Below, in pieces: positions 32,061-41,095 of a stretch of 64,000 bases of DNA (within the stretch, counting starts at the first letter, position 1; each line of letters begins with the position of its first letter). Source of the DNA: an uncultured Christensenella sp. (GTDB taxonomy: Bacteria > Bacillota > Clostridia > Christensenellales > UBA1750); contig CAJJNQ010000009.1 of assembly GCA_905193155.1 (NCBI GenBank), positions 5,418 through 69,417 on the forward strand, given 5' to 3'. Below the pieces are notes generated by a model, which did no database searches, was not told the origin of the DNA, and saw only the letters and a list, made by a program, of their open reading frames with translations. The position numbers and the translations under genes are program-made.

Positions 32061-33821
32061 ATGGCCCTTGCCGTTTTGCAGGAAATGCGCTTGAGCGGCG
32101 CGATGGGCGACCGGCTACATGCCGCCGTGTCCCAGTGGCTGCTGCCCGCGCCCTATGCGAATCCCGGCCTGTTTGACGTTTACGTCCGCCGGGACAACGA
32201 TCCCGATCCCGCGCTCTCCCCCCGAGCAGGCGAGTACTCCGGAAAATATCTGATCAGCGCCATCCTGATCTTCCGCATGCAGCGGGAGCCCCGGCTTCGC
32301 GCTGCCATTGAATATTCCCTCTTCAAACTCTATGACGCGCAAAGCGAGGACGGGTATCTGGGTGCGTTCTGTGAAAAAGAGCGCATGACGGGCAGAACGC
32401 CCTCCGGCGCGCCGGTTGCAGATCTCTGGAATCACTATTACAACATGCTAGCGCTGTATCTCTGGATCAAAACCACCAACAGCCTGCAAGCCATGGAGCG
32501 CCTGACCCGCGCAGCCAACTTCATCTGTGAATGGTTTGATCCCGAAAAGGGACATCCTTTGAGCGATATCGCCCATCCGGAGCTGAATTTCTGCATCATG
32601 CACATCCTGGCGCTGCTCTACCGCGCCGCCGGCGACGAAGCGTATTACGACCTTTGGAAGCGCATGAGCGAAGAACTCACCCGCATCGAAGGCGGCGAAA
32701 ACTTCTTCGAGCTCTTCGGCGACAACGCGCTGTCCGAGCTGCCGAAAAGCGACGCAACGCTCCTTTACACCGTGGAAAGCCTGTACACCATGCACCACTA
32801 CCTGCACGAGGAGCATTACGCGCGCACGCTCTATGCGCAGTATAAGCGCTTGCGCGCCGCGTCCCGCCTGCCCAACGGCGGGTTCGGCAACATGGGGCAT
32901 GCCATACGCTCACCCTATATTCTCGCACAGCCGGAAACCTGCTCCGCCACGGCCTGGACAGCGCTTTGCACCGACACGCTGCGTGCCATGCGCCGCGTAT
33001 CCATCGCGGATGAGTTGGAGCTAACCGCCTTCAACGCGGCCTTGAGCGCGCTGCATCCCTCCGGGCGGTATATGCACCGCTACGCGCCGATGTCCGGTTT
33101 GCGCCGCCCTGCCTGTGGATCGGGCGATCTGGCGGGCGCACCGGAGTTTAGCTGCTGCTCGGCCGAAGCCATGCACACGCTGGGTCTCATCAGCCAGTGG
33201 GGCGTGTTTGCCGACGAGGACGAGGTCTATCTCAACTATTACGGCGCAAGCTCCATCGTGCTCCAGCTTTCCAGCGGCAGGCTGGTGCATATCACGCAAA
33301 ACACGGATTATCCGCTCTCCGGCAAAGTGACGCTGACTGTGACCGCACAGCGCGCGGTCACCCTGCACCTGCGCATTCCGCGCTGGTCGCGCGATACGCT
33401 CATCACGATGGAAAGCGCCGTGTTCTACGACGCGGAATGCGGCCAGTATTACACCATTCACGTTCCCGCCGGCACTGTGCAGCTGGAACTGAATCTGGAT
33501 ATGAACCTGCACTATTGGGAGGGCGAAGGCGACGCGGTGGGCCGCCACGCGGTCTACCGCGGGCCGATCCTGCTCACCTTTGACCGGCACTATAATCCCC
33601 GCTGGACCGAGAGCCTTGCGCCCGTGTTCGACTACGGCGGCATGCACCTGGAACCCGCCGAATGCGACGATTATTATGCGCCGCTGGTTCTTTTCACCGT
33701 GCTTGCCCGCGATGGCACACCCATCCGGCTCTGCGATTACGCCAGCGCCGGGCAGTTCGGCACGCAGTTTGAAAGCTGGCTCACCGTGCGCCGCGCGCCC
33801 CGCGGCAGCGTCTGGCTGTAA
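32061..33821 (+). CDS. GH127-related protein lacking the usual acid/base Glu
   Basis: 586 residues with the same barrel-plus-sandwich outline (YLWIKTTNSLQAMERL; LHLRIPRWSRDTL in the C-terminal sandwich). The zinc/nucleophile set is kept: Glu-x-Cys in QPETCSAT and adjacent cysteines in EFSCCSAEA. At the position 16 residues before the zinc Glu, where HypBA1-type enzymes have the acid/base Glu, this protein has Gly in FGNMGHAIR. It may use another residue or another substrate. Start ATG 32061 follows GGAGGG. Single gene with a terminator; probably co-regulated with the divergent GH127. Confidence 0.78.
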   Translation: MALAVLQEMRLSGAMGDRLHAAVSQWLLPAPYANPGLFDVYVRRDNDPDPALSPRAGEYSGKYLISAILIFRMQREPRLRAAIEYSLFKLYDAQSEDGYLGAFCEKERMTGRTPSGAPVADLWNHYYNMLALYLWIKTTNSLQAMERLTRAANFICEWFDPEKGHPLSDIAHPELNFCIMHILALLYRAAGDEAYYDLWKRMSEELTRIEGGENFFELFGDNALSELPKSDATLLYTVESLYTMHHYLHEEHYARTLYAQYKRLRAASRLPNGGFGNMGHAIRSPYILAQPETCSATAWTALCTDTLRAMRRVSIADELELTAFNAALSALHPSGRYMHRYAPMSGLRRPACGSGDLAGAPEFSCCSAEAMHTLGLISQWGVFADEDEVYLNYYGASSIVLQLSSGRLVHITQNTDYPLSGKVTLTVTAQRAVTLHLRIPRWSRDTLITMESAVFYDAECGQYYTIHVPAGTVQLELNLDMNLHYWEGEGDAVGRHAVYRGPILLTFDRHYNPRWTESLAPVFDYGGMHLEPAECDDYYAPLVLFTVLARDGTPIRLCDYASAGQFGTQFESWLTVRRAPRGSVWL

Positions 33822-33832
33822 AAAGCAATAAG

Positions 33833-33877
33833 CGCCCGCAATGTCCCCCTCATCCGGATATTGCGGGCGTTGTTTTA
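33833..33877. terminator. Terminator between convergent GH127-like and deacetylase genes
   Basis: CGCCCGCAAT (33833-33842) pairs with ATTGCGGGCG (33860-33869), with a further TCC/GGA pairing inside; TTGTTTT follows on the plus strand and the stem overlaps the stop of the minus-strand gene. Confidence 0.75.
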
Positions 33878-34702
33878 TTCTAATCCGATTTTCCGCATAA
33901 ACGCCTCCGTCGAAATGCCGGAGGGACGATTGAAGCGCCCGACGGAGTAAAGACAGCTCTCGTCGCTCGTCAGCACCGTCATGCGCTCAAAGCAGGAAAG
34001 CGTCATGGCAAACCCCATCTCCTTCAAGATTTCGTCTGCGCCGTCGCTGATCAAGCCGTAAGGATAAGTGTAGACCTTCGGCGTAACGCCGCAATCCGCG
34101 CGCAGCAGATTCTGTGTTCGCCGCGCATCCTCTGTCAGCACTTCCCGCCAGTGCTCCCGGCTCTCCGACGCGCAGCGCATCGCGCCCCGGCGCTGCCCCA
34201 GCCCATGCAGGTTGTAAGAATGATTGCCAATCTCCACACGCCCCGTCTGCAAAAGCTTGCCAATGTCCTCGCTGCGCAGATAGCTGTATTCGGGCTGTCC
34301 CTCTCCTTCCACATCGGCCTTTTCGGTGTATTCCCCCACGACGGATAGAAACGCGCAGGCATCCTGTCGTTCCAATATCTCCGGCAGATAGGTCAGATGA
34401 TTGAGGCAGCCATCATCCAGCGTGATCATTACGGGCTTTTCGGGCAGCGTATTTCTGTTTTGCACAAAACCGATCACCTGCGAGGGCAGCACGAAGGAAT
34501 AGCCGTGCGCTTTGAGCCAGATCAAATCCTGTTCCAGCGCATCCGGCGAGAGCACATAGTCGTTCCAGGCATTAGGATTGCGCAGCAGTGCGTGATACAT
34601 CAGCACCGGCAGCGGCGTTCCCTCCTCTACGGCGGAACCCGTCACGCCGACCATCCACAGCGCAGCGCACAGAAACAGCGCCACCCAGCCCGCCTTTTTC
34701 AT
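33875..34702 (-). CDS. Secreted polysaccharide deacetylase-family protein
   Basis: 275 residues with an N-terminal signal peptide (cleavage about residue 24). The NodB-type motifs are present: motif 1 ITLDDGCLNH (Asp-Asp), motif 2 HSYNLH (metal-binding histidines) and motif 3 YTYPYG. This points to metal-dependent removal of acetyl groups from an extracellular glycan, possibly cell-wall peptidoglycan. The order of the motif 1 aspartates is kept, so an active enzyme is likely. No operon partner. Confidence 0.88.
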   Translation of the reverse strand: MKKAGWVALFLCAALWMVGVTGSAVEEGTPLPVLMYHALLRNPNAWNDYVLSPDALEQDLIWLKAHGYSFVLPSQVIGFVQNRNTLPEKPVMITLDDGCLNHLTYLPEILERQDACAFLSVVGEYTEKADVEGEGQPEYSYLRSEDIGKLLQTGRVEIGNHSYNLHGLGQRRGAMRCASESREHWREVLTEDARRTQNLLRADCGVTPKVYTYPYGLISDGADEILKEMGFAMTLSCFERMTVLTSDESCLYSVGRFNRPSGISTEAFMRKIGLE

Positions 34703-34774
34703 CCCATCCCCTCCCGCAGAAGCATGTTTATGCCCCTTTCCCCGTTAAGATTCACGAAAAACGACTAAAATGGA

Positions 34775-34803
34775 TGGACAGTCAGTTTTTCAAACAGTAT
34801 AAT
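34775..34803 (+). promoter_or_regulatory. Promoter of the degV-family gene
   Basis: TGGACA (34775-34780), 17-bp spacer, TATAAT (34798-34803); start predicted about 70 nt before the ATG. Confidence 0.72.
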
Positions 34804-34882
34804 TCTTTTTTACAGGCTACGGGTTTCCGCGGCGTTCGCTGCATTTCATGCAGTAATCTATCATCATAATGAGGCATCATTC

Positions 34883-35716
34883 ATGAAAATCATCACCGAT
34901 AGCTCGTCGGATCTCACGCCGGAACTGATTGCGCACTTCGGCGTGGACGCGGTCATCCCGATGAAAATCAGCATCGACGGCCGCGAATATCGCGACAAAG
35001 TGGATCTGACAAACGACCAATTCTATCAGGAGCTGCTGCCCGCCAGCAAGACGCTCCCCAAGACCTCCCAAACCACGGCGGGCGAATTCATCGAGGTGTT
35101 CAACCGCTTCCCGGACGAAGAGCTGCTGGTGCTGCCCCTCTCCTCCGGCCTGAGCGGCTCCTATGGCATGGCCTGCGTGGCGCGCGAGGAAACGGGGCGC
35201 AGCGATATCTATGTCGTCGATAACAAGGCCACGGCCCTGGCCCTGGCGCTGATGGTTCAAATCGCCAGCGAACGCAGGGCGCAGGGCGCATCTGCCGCAG
35301 AAATAGCCGCGGAGCTGGAAGCACTTTCCTCCCGCGTGCGCGTCTATGCGCCGGTGGAAACGCTGCAATACCTCGTCATGGGCGGCCGTCTTTCCAAGGC
35401 GGCGGGCTTTGTCGGCACAGCGCTGAACCTAAAGCCCGTCATCTGCCTCAAGGACGGCGTGCTCTCCTGCGTAGGCAAAGCGCGCGGCAGCAAAGCCGCG
35501 GTTCGTCTGGTGCGCGAGCTGGTGGACACACATGAGGAGATCGACACGAACTACCCTGTCTATTATGCGCACGCCTGCAACGAAGAGGGCGTGCAGCAGC
35601 TGATGGCAGCCTTCCCGGAATATCCCGCCGCAGTTCCCCCTCTGACGGTGGGCTGCATCGTCGGCACGCATACCGGCCCCAAAGTCACCGCCATTTCCTT
35701 CATCACCAAGGCGTAA
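34883..35716 (+). CDS. DegV-family fatty-acid-binding protein
   Basis: 277 residues starting MKIITDSSSDLTPELIAHFG, the family signature. Further segments KTSQTTAGEFIEVFNRF and LPLSSGLSGSYGMA line the lipid-binding cleft; the C-terminal domain contains YLVMGGRLSKAAGF. In Gram-positive bacteria these proteins (FakB class) present fatty acids to the kinase FakA; whether this copy does so cannot be seen. Followed by a strong hairpin that overlaps the start of the next gene. Confidence 0.92.
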   Translation: MKIITDSSSDLTPELIAHFGVDAVIPMKISIDGREYRDKVDLTNDQFYQELLPASKTLPKTSQTTAGEFIEVFNRFPDEELLVLPLSSGLSGSYGMACVAREETGRSDIYVVDNKATALALALMVQIASERRAQGASAAEIAAELEALSSRVRVYAPVETLQYLVMGGRLSKAAGFVGTALNLKPVICLKDGVLSCVGKARGSKAAVRLVRELVDTHEEIDTNYPVYYAHACNEEGVQQLMAAFPEYPAAVPPLTVGCIVGTHTGPKVTAISFITKA

Positions 35717-35738
35717 CAGCTTTCCTTCGGAACATCCG

Positions 35739-35791
35739 GCGCTCTCCCCGCGTTTCTGCTTTGTAGAAAACACGAGGAGAGTGCTTTTTTT
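35739..35791 (+). terminator. Terminator hairpin that also contains the ribosome site of the next gene
   Basis: GCGCTCTCC-CCG-C-GTTTCT (35739-35757) pairs with AGAAAACACGAGGAGAGTGC (35765-35784) with two mismatches and one bulge, followed by seven T (35785-35791). The GAGGAG ribosome site of the oxidoreductase gene lies in the 3' arm. Confidence 0.7.
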
Positions 35792-35792
35792 G

Positions 35793-36839
35793 ATGAAATC
35801 CTACGACCTGATCATCGTGGGCGCGGGGCCTGCGGGCAGCACGCTGGCCCGTCTTGCCGGAACAGAACGCAGTGTGCTGCTGCTGGACGGTCAGTTCCGC
35901 AACAAGCCCTGCGGCGGACTGCTGGCGCCCGACGCGCAGAAGGCGCTGGCTCGTTTCGGCCTGACGCTGCCCAAGGACGTGCTCGTAGACCCACAGATTT
36001 TTTCAGTCAAGACCATTGATGTGCCTACCGGGCTGATCCGCTGGTATCCGCGCACCTATCTCAACGTAGACAGGCGGCGTTTTGACGCATGGCTGCTCGA
36101 TCTTGCAGCGGAACACTCGGACGTGATTTCCGCCCGCCTGCGCCGCGTGGAAAAGGTCGGTGAAATGTATTGCGTGCGCTTTTCCGCGCCGGGTGGTGAA
36201 ATGCAGACCGCCTGTGCGCCGGTGATCGTCGGCGCGGACGGCGCGGGTTCACTGGTGCGGCGCAGTCTGTTTCCCGCGCTGCGCACGCGCACCTATGTGT
36301 CCGTTCAGCAGTGGTTCCGCGAAGATTCTTCTCGCGTCAATCCGTTTTACTCCTGTATCTTCGATCCGCAGGCGACCGACTGCTGCGCCTGGTCCATCCA
36401 TAAGGACGGGCAGATGCTCTTCGGCGGCGCATACCGTCCGCACGGCTGCCGCAAGGCTTTTGAGGGACAAAAGCAGCGCCTTGCCCGCTTCGGCTTTGAT
36501 TTCGGCACGCCCGAAAAGACGGAAGCCTGCCTTGTGCTGCGCCCGACGGGGCCGCGCTCCTTCTGCTTTGGAAAAGAGAATGCCTATCTCATCGGGGAGG
36601 CGGCCGGTTTCATCAGCCCCAGTTCTTTGGAGGGCATCAGCTCCGCCATTCTCAGCGCCTCCGCGCTTTACGAAAGCCTGAATGACGCGCATCCGCTGCA
36701 TACCTATCGCCGCCGCACACTCTCGCTTCGTATGAAACTGTTGTTCAAACGGTTGAAATGCCCGTTTATGTATTGGCCTTTTTTGCGTACATTGGTGATG
36801 CGCAGCGGCTTGTCTGCACTTGACGTCAAAACCGAATAG
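35793..36839 (+). CDS. FAD-dependent oxidoreductase, geranylgeranyl-reductase type
   Basis: 348 residues. The dinucleotide-binding motif IIVGAGPAGSTLA is at the N terminus, a second FAD motif in VIVGADGAGSLVRR, and the third, LIGEAAGFISPSSLEGIS, is the signature of the geranylgeranyl reductase group. Pairs of cysteines (CGGLLAPDAQKAL) near residue 35 match this group too. Possible roles are reduction of isoprenoid chains or oxidation of small aromatic substrates. I use ATG 35793; the ribosome site GAGGAG lies within the upstream terminator stem, which could make expression conditional. Confidence 0.8.
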   Translation: MKSYDLIIVGAGPAGSTLARLAGTERSVLLLDGQFRNKPCGGLLAPDAQKALARFGLTLPKDVLVDPQIFSVKTIDVPTGLIRWYPRTYLNVDRRRFDAWLLDLAAEHSDVISARLRRVEKVGEMYCVRFSAPGGEMQTACAPVIVGADGAGSLVRRSLFPALRTRTYVSVQQWFREDSSRVNPFYSCIFDPQATDCCAWSIHKDGQMLFGGAYRPHGCRKAFEGQKQRLARFGFDFGTPEKTEACLVLRPTGPRSFCFGKENAYLIGEAAGFISPSSLEGISSAILSASALYESLNDAHPLHTYRRRTLSLRMKLLFKRLKCPFMYWPFLRTLVMRSGLSALDVKTE

Positions 36840-36951
36840 ACAAACACATTTTTTCTTGTCTTCCATTCACCCTTAAAAGCCATAGCGTATTTTTCTTTGT
36901 ACAAAACCAAAGACAAGCCCTCCAACAAATCGAAGCCGTTCGATCCGATGT

Positions 36952-37248
36952 TTATTTCTTTTTCAGAAAACGGGATATCATCCAAATACCCCAACCCATA
37001 CCGCACGCAATCAACATCAAACCCGTAAAAATGGCAAGAAATAAATATCCCAAACTGTCCCATCCATCAACCGCAACAGCCATTACCGCAAAAATAAACA
37101 TCAGAATAAATAGGACAACAATAGGAAATAAGCGAATTGCTTTTTTCTTAACTTTGAAACAGAGCAAAAGTTGAATGGGTAAAAGCACAGCAGCAGAGAA
37201 GATCAAAACGAACGTCGTAAGTTCTGCTCCCATCCAAACATCAAACAT
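36952..37248 (-). CDS. Small three-helix membrane protein
   Basis: 98 residues from ATG 37248, 9 bp after AAGGAG. Three hydrophobic segments (about 8-28, 35-55, 60-85) and a basic end (SRFLKKK). AT-richer than its neighbours. No family recognised. Convergent with the FAD oxidoreductase; preceded by the terminator at 37320-37348. Confidence 0.55.
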   Translation of the reverse strand: MFDVWMGAELTTFVLIFSAAVLLPIQLLLCFKVKKKAIRLFPIVVLFILMFIFAVMAVAVDGWDSLGYLFLAIFTGLMLIACGMGWGIWMISRFLKKK

Positions 37249-37319
37249 GCACTCACGCTCCTTCATCTCATTCTGATTTGCCGTGTGCGTCATTTCTTAC
37301 ATAGCACAACTGGCAAACA

Positions 37320-37348
37320 GCCCTTCCGCTGTCTCTCAGCGGAAGGGC
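37320..37348 (-). terminator. Hairpin after the uncharacterised frame
   Basis: GCCCTTCCGCT (37320-37330) pairs with AGCGGAAGGGC (37338-37348), 11 bp perfect; only TGTTTG follows on the minus strand, so termination may be inefficient. Confidence 0.6.
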
Positions 37349-37372
37349 ATATGTTTACAGTGCACAGACCTC

Positions 37373-37795
37373 TTATATTTCGATCAGACGCACTCTTTCC
37401 GGCTCGTTCAGCACACAGGCCCGATCGAGCTTGGCTTCAATCCAGTGCAATAGAGGCAAGCGAGACAGGAATCCACTGTTTTCCACGGCGGGATTCTCTG
37501 TCGCCGCATGCCAACCGCAGGCCACAGAGATATTCTTCAGCTCACCACTGACATCGCTCACCAAGTGCTCCTCGAAACGGGGCAGCAACAGCACTAAATC
37601 GCGGTTTTTCACGCAGCTGACGACATCGCTGGCCACGGTGTACCCGCCCGCTGGGACGAAGGGCTCGTCCCAGCCCTCTTCACCGAACAGCCCGACCTTT
37701 ATTCCATCTGAGTGCAGTTCCGGTTGCCTCCGGAACTGCACTGCATCTTTGCTTGGGAAAACCTCGTTCAGCGTTCCAACAATCGAACCGCGGCC
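37373..37795 (-). pseudogene. Uncharacterised frame, probably a gene remnant
   Basis: An open frame of 140 codons ending with TAA-independent stop at 37373. It begins right after an in-frame TGA (37796-37798); upstream of that TGA the same phase continues LIFAEPIDRERTSGRMLKEK back into the end of lacZ. The first conventional start is GTG 37741, with no ribosome site. Readable parts such as GLFGEEGWDEPFVPAGGY and NRDLVLLLPRFEEHLVSD look like genuine protein, but I recognise no family. It may be the 3' part of a broken gene of the lacZ operon. Confidence 0.4.
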
Positions 37796-37854
37796 TCATT
37801 TCTCTTTCAGCATGCGCCCTGAAGTGCGCTCTCGGTCAATAGGTTCCGCAAAAA

Positions 37855-40800
37855 TCAGGCAAGCGCCATCCGGAAGCGCAGGTGATACCCGCCGCCGCAG
37901 GGCATCTGGGCAAGATCTACGCCCGTGGACCAGGCCATGTCCCCGCCGATGGGCGCGTGCGCCGCATCCAGATGCAGGTAGGTTTCGGGGCGGCGAACCA
38001 ATTCGTGCTCATGCGCCGCAGCGAAGTAATCCGAAATTTTCGAGTGCATTGCGTCAAAGTGGATGTCCTGTTCCGGCGTGATCGTCAGGCGTGCGCCCGC
38101 TTCATTTTCCAGCACGATCTCGCGCGTGCCCTCGTGCCCGCCGTTTTCGGAAGGCGGGTTGAACGCGAAGTGCATTCCCTCGACCGTCGTTTCGTACCGT
38201 CCGAACGGCGCGCTCATTTTCCGGTCGCAGTAATTCTCGTTCGGGCCGCAGCCGAGATAGGTCACCTTCTCAAAGCCGGGCTGTATCATCAGCTCCACGC
38301 CTACGCGCGGCAGCGCACGGAAGGCGCGGTCAATATCGAAGTGCACGTCACTTTTCACACCACAGGAGCTGATTCGCCAGCTAAAGCGTACCTTCGCGCC
38401 CCAGCGACTGCGATAAGCATATTCCGCCTCCACAAGCGCTTCCGCGCCCAGCGAAACCGCGCGGAACGTGACGCATTCGCCTTTCAGCTGCCGCACCGAT
38501 TCAAAGGCGTCGCGCCAGCCCCAGCCGGGAATGCAGTCCAGCCCGCTGATGGGGCGGTCAAAGCAGGCCGCCGCACCGCTCAGATAGACCTGCTCACCGC
38601 GCTGCAAGCGCACCAGCGCGCCCGTCTTTTCGTCAAACGCCGCTTCGATCTCCCCGGCGCGAACCGTCGTTTTGCCGTTTTCGGAAATAAGCTGCACTTC
38701 ACCCTCCGGCTTACACACCGGGACAAACACAGGCTCTCCGCTCTCCAGCGGCAGCTGCGCCAACCCCACCTGCGCGCCCGCGGGGGCAAAGAAGGTTTCC
38801 GCGCGGCGGCAGATGCACAGATTCAGATCGTAGCGGCAGCCGGGCTTTTCACCATAAGGAATCGAAACATCGCAGATCTCATGCTGAAGCGGCGGCAAGT
38901 CGGGCAGCGACAGCTCCTTTTCCGCAATCATGACGCCGTTTTCCAGCACCTGCGCCGTGATGCGGTAAGCCGCCAGCGAGTTGACCGGATCGTGATTGAC
39001 GATCAGCGCCTTGCCGATGGGCGGCAGCGTACTCCAGGCGGAATCACGCGGCACGGGCGCAATGCGCACCGGGCAGTAGCCCTCTTTCAGCTCGTAGGCC
39101 ACGGGCTTCCAGGTGAGATCGGGCATCACCACGCCGTTGTTGGTCATGAAATACGGGCAGGCCTCGTCGTGCATCGTCTCCCCGAAATCGCCGCCGTAGG
39201 CAAAGAAGCGCTTGCCGTCCGCGGTGCGTCCGACGAGGGATTTATCCTGCCAATCCCACACAAAACCACCCTGGAAACGCGGGAAGCGGTCGATGAGCTC
39301 ATTGAACTTGTTCATTCCGCCGCCGCTGTTGCTGATCTGGTAGAGATATTCGACCAGTATGATGGGGCGGTCGTCGGTGGGCGATGCCAGCATCTCCAGT
39401 ATCTTCTCAATCGTAGCGTACATATTGCCGCGCACATCGGAAATGTTCTTCCCCGGCTCCCCCGCCTCATATTGGCAAAGGCGCGTCGGGTCGTATTCCT
39501 TGATAAAGCCATACATCGCGGCATGGTTTGCGCCGGTGCCGCTCTCGTTGCCGAGCGACCAGGAATAGATGCTGACATGGTTTTTGTAATTGCACACCAT
39601 CCGCACCGCGCGGTCGAGGAACGCCGTCGCCCAGGCGGGGTTGTGCGTCAGGGCGCCCGCCACGCCGTGCGTCTCCAAATCGCACTCGCACACCAGCAAA
39701 ATGCCGTATTGATCGCACAGTTCGTACCAATCCGGGCTGTCGGGATAGTGGCAGGTGCGCACGGCATTGACGTTCATGCGCTTCATCTGGCGGATTTCCT
39801 CCAGCATATGCGCGCGGGCGACGGTTCTTCCACCCTCCCAGCAATGCTCGTGGCGGTTCACGCCGCAGACAATCAGGCGCTTGCCGTTGAGCAGCACCAC
39901 GCCGTTTTTGACCTCTACGGTCTTAAAGCCGATATCGCAGGCTTCCACGTCCATGACCTTGTCCGCCGCATCCGTCAGCTCGATCACCGCGCGGTAGAGC
40001 GCGGGCGTTTCGGTCGACCAGAGATGCACATGCTCCACTCGGAACTGCACGCGCGCGCTGTTGGCCGTTGGCACGCGGTCGGTGCGGTATTCCGCCTCGG
40101 CGCGGATTTCTCCCCTGCCGCCGCCCACGCGGCGATCCTCCGCGTCATAAAGCGTCACGCGCACACCGCAGTCGGCAAAACCCTCTTCGCGCGTCACGGT
40201 CACGTCGCAGGTCACATCGCCCGTCAAATGGTGCAGATCGGGCAGCGCGGTGATCTTATAATCCTCGATGGAAATCTTCGGCTTGGAGATCAGCATCACA
40301 CTGCGGAAAATGCCGGAAAGATACCAATAGTCCTGATCTTCCAGATAGCTGGAATCGGCAAAGTGCATCACCTGCACGCAGAGCAGATTGCGGCCGGGAC
40401 GCGCAGCCTCCGTCACGTCAAACTCACAGGGGAGTTTGCTGTCCTTGGCAAAGCCGACGCACTGCCCGTTGAGCCAGACATAATACGCGGTTTCCGCGCC
40501 CTCAAAGCGCAGAATCAGCCGTCTGCCCTCAAAGCGCACGGGCAGATTGAATTCGCGGCGGTAGCAGCCGGTGGGATTTTCCTCCGGGATGAACGGCGGG
40601 TTGGGCACAACGTTTGCGCCCTTCTTCGGGCGGATATAGCTCTTCTCCTCGCGGTTTTCCCAGGGATACACGGTGTTGGTGTAGACCGGCTTTGCAAAGC
40701 CCTGCACTTCCCAGTTGCCCGGCACCTCGATGTCGGCAAAATCCGCGTCGTCAAAATCCTCCTGCCAGAATTCCGGCGCAAGGGACGGTTTATCGTAGAG

Positions 40801-40980
40801 CTTAAAGCGATAGCTGCCGTCCAGATTCAGCACGCCGGACGAATGGCGCACGTCGCCGCGCAGCGCCTCGCGCACGCTGGAAAACGCCATATAGCGCGTA
40901 TGCGCCGGCAGGCGGGAAATACCCAGCACCTCCGGGTTGTCGTAATCGGGCTTTCCATGAAAATCCGCATAGCGATTCAT
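37855..40980 (-). CDS. lacZ: GH2 beta-galactosidase
   Basis: 1041 residues, full LacZ length with five domains ending in the small-chain domain (GGGYHLRFRMALA). Key residues: VNRHEH, acid/base Glu in SLGNESG, nucleophile Glu in IILVEYLYQISNS, and sugar-binding CHYPDSPDWYELCDQYGI. The segment around the nucleophile (usual CEYAHAMGNS) is altered, which may affect specificity. Hydrolyses terminal beta-galactosides in the cytosol; no signal peptide. ATG 40980 follows AGGGAGG; twelve upstream residues are dropped. Located with other glycan-degrading genes. Confidence 0.93.
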   Translation of the reverse strand: MNRYADFHGKPDYDNPEVLGISRLPAHTRYMAFSSVREALRGDVRHSSGVLNLDGSYRFKLYDKPSLAPEFWQEDFDDADFADIEVPGNWEVQGFAKPVYTNTVYPWENREEKSYIRPKKGANVVPNPPFIPEENPTGCYRREFNLPVRFEGRRLILRFEGAETAYYVWLNGQCVGFAKDSKLPCEFDVTEAARPGRNLLCVQVMHFADSSYLEDQDYWYLSGIFRSVMLISKPKISIEDYKITALPDLHHLTGDVTCDVTVTREEGFADCGVRVTLYDAEDRRVGGGRGEIRAEAEYRTDRVPTANSARVQFRVEHVHLWSTETPALYRAVIELTDAADKVMDVEACDIGFKTVEVKNGVVLLNGKRLIVCGVNRHEHCWEGGRTVARAHMLEEIRQMKRMNVNAVRTCHYPDSPDWYELCDQYGILLVCECDLETHGVAGALTHNPAWATAFLDRAVRMVCNYKNHVSIYSWSLGNESGTGANHAAMYGFIKEYDPTRLCQYEAGEPGKNISDVRGNMYATIEKILEMLASPTDDRPIILVEYLYQISNSGGGMNKFNELIDRFPRFQGGFVWDWQDKSLVGRTADGKRFFAYGGDFGETMHDEACPYFMTNNGVVMPDLTWKPVAYELKEGYCPVRIAPVPRDSAWSTLPPIGKALIVNHDPVNSLAAYRITAQVLENGVMIAEKELSLPDLPPLQHEICDVSIPYGEKPGCRYDLNLCICRRAETFFAPAGAQVGLAQLPLESGEPVFVPVCKPEGEVQLISENGKTTVRAGEIEAAFDEKTGALVRLQRGEQVYLSGAAACFDRPISGLDCIPGWGWRDAFESVRQLKGECVTFRAVSLGAEALVEAEYAYRSRWGAKVRFSWRISSCGVKSDVHFDIDRAFRALPRVGVELMIQPGFEKVTYLGCGPNENYCDRKMSAPFGRYETTVEGMHFAFNPPSENGGHEGTREIVLENEAGARLTITPEQDIHFDAMHSKISDYFAAAHEHELVRRPETYLHLDAAHAPIGGDMAWSTGVDLAQMPCGGGYHLRFRMALA

Positions 40981-41042
40981 CGTGATCCTCCCTTTGGGGA
41001 CTCCCGTTTTTTTCATCAGTATAGCATCTTTTTTGCGCAGCG

Positions 41043-41078
41043 AAAAGAGCGGCAGGAATTTCTTCCCACCGCTCTTTT
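41043..41078 (-). terminator. Terminator of the SDR gene
   Basis: AAAAGAGCGG (41043-41052) pairs with CCGCTCTTTT (41069-41078), with an inner GGAA/TTCC pairing. Confidence 0.75.
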
Positions 41079-41095
41079 GAAAACTTTTTTTATTT

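Noticed and set aside
36704..37063. Minus-strand frame overlapping the end of the FAD oxidoreductase
   Set aside because: It overlaps coding sequence on both strands, has no ribosome site and breaks the better-supported small membrane protein.
37796..37798. In-frame TGA as a selenocysteine codon
   Set aside because: No SECIS-like hairpin directly after it, no selenoprotein context and no ribosome site upstream.
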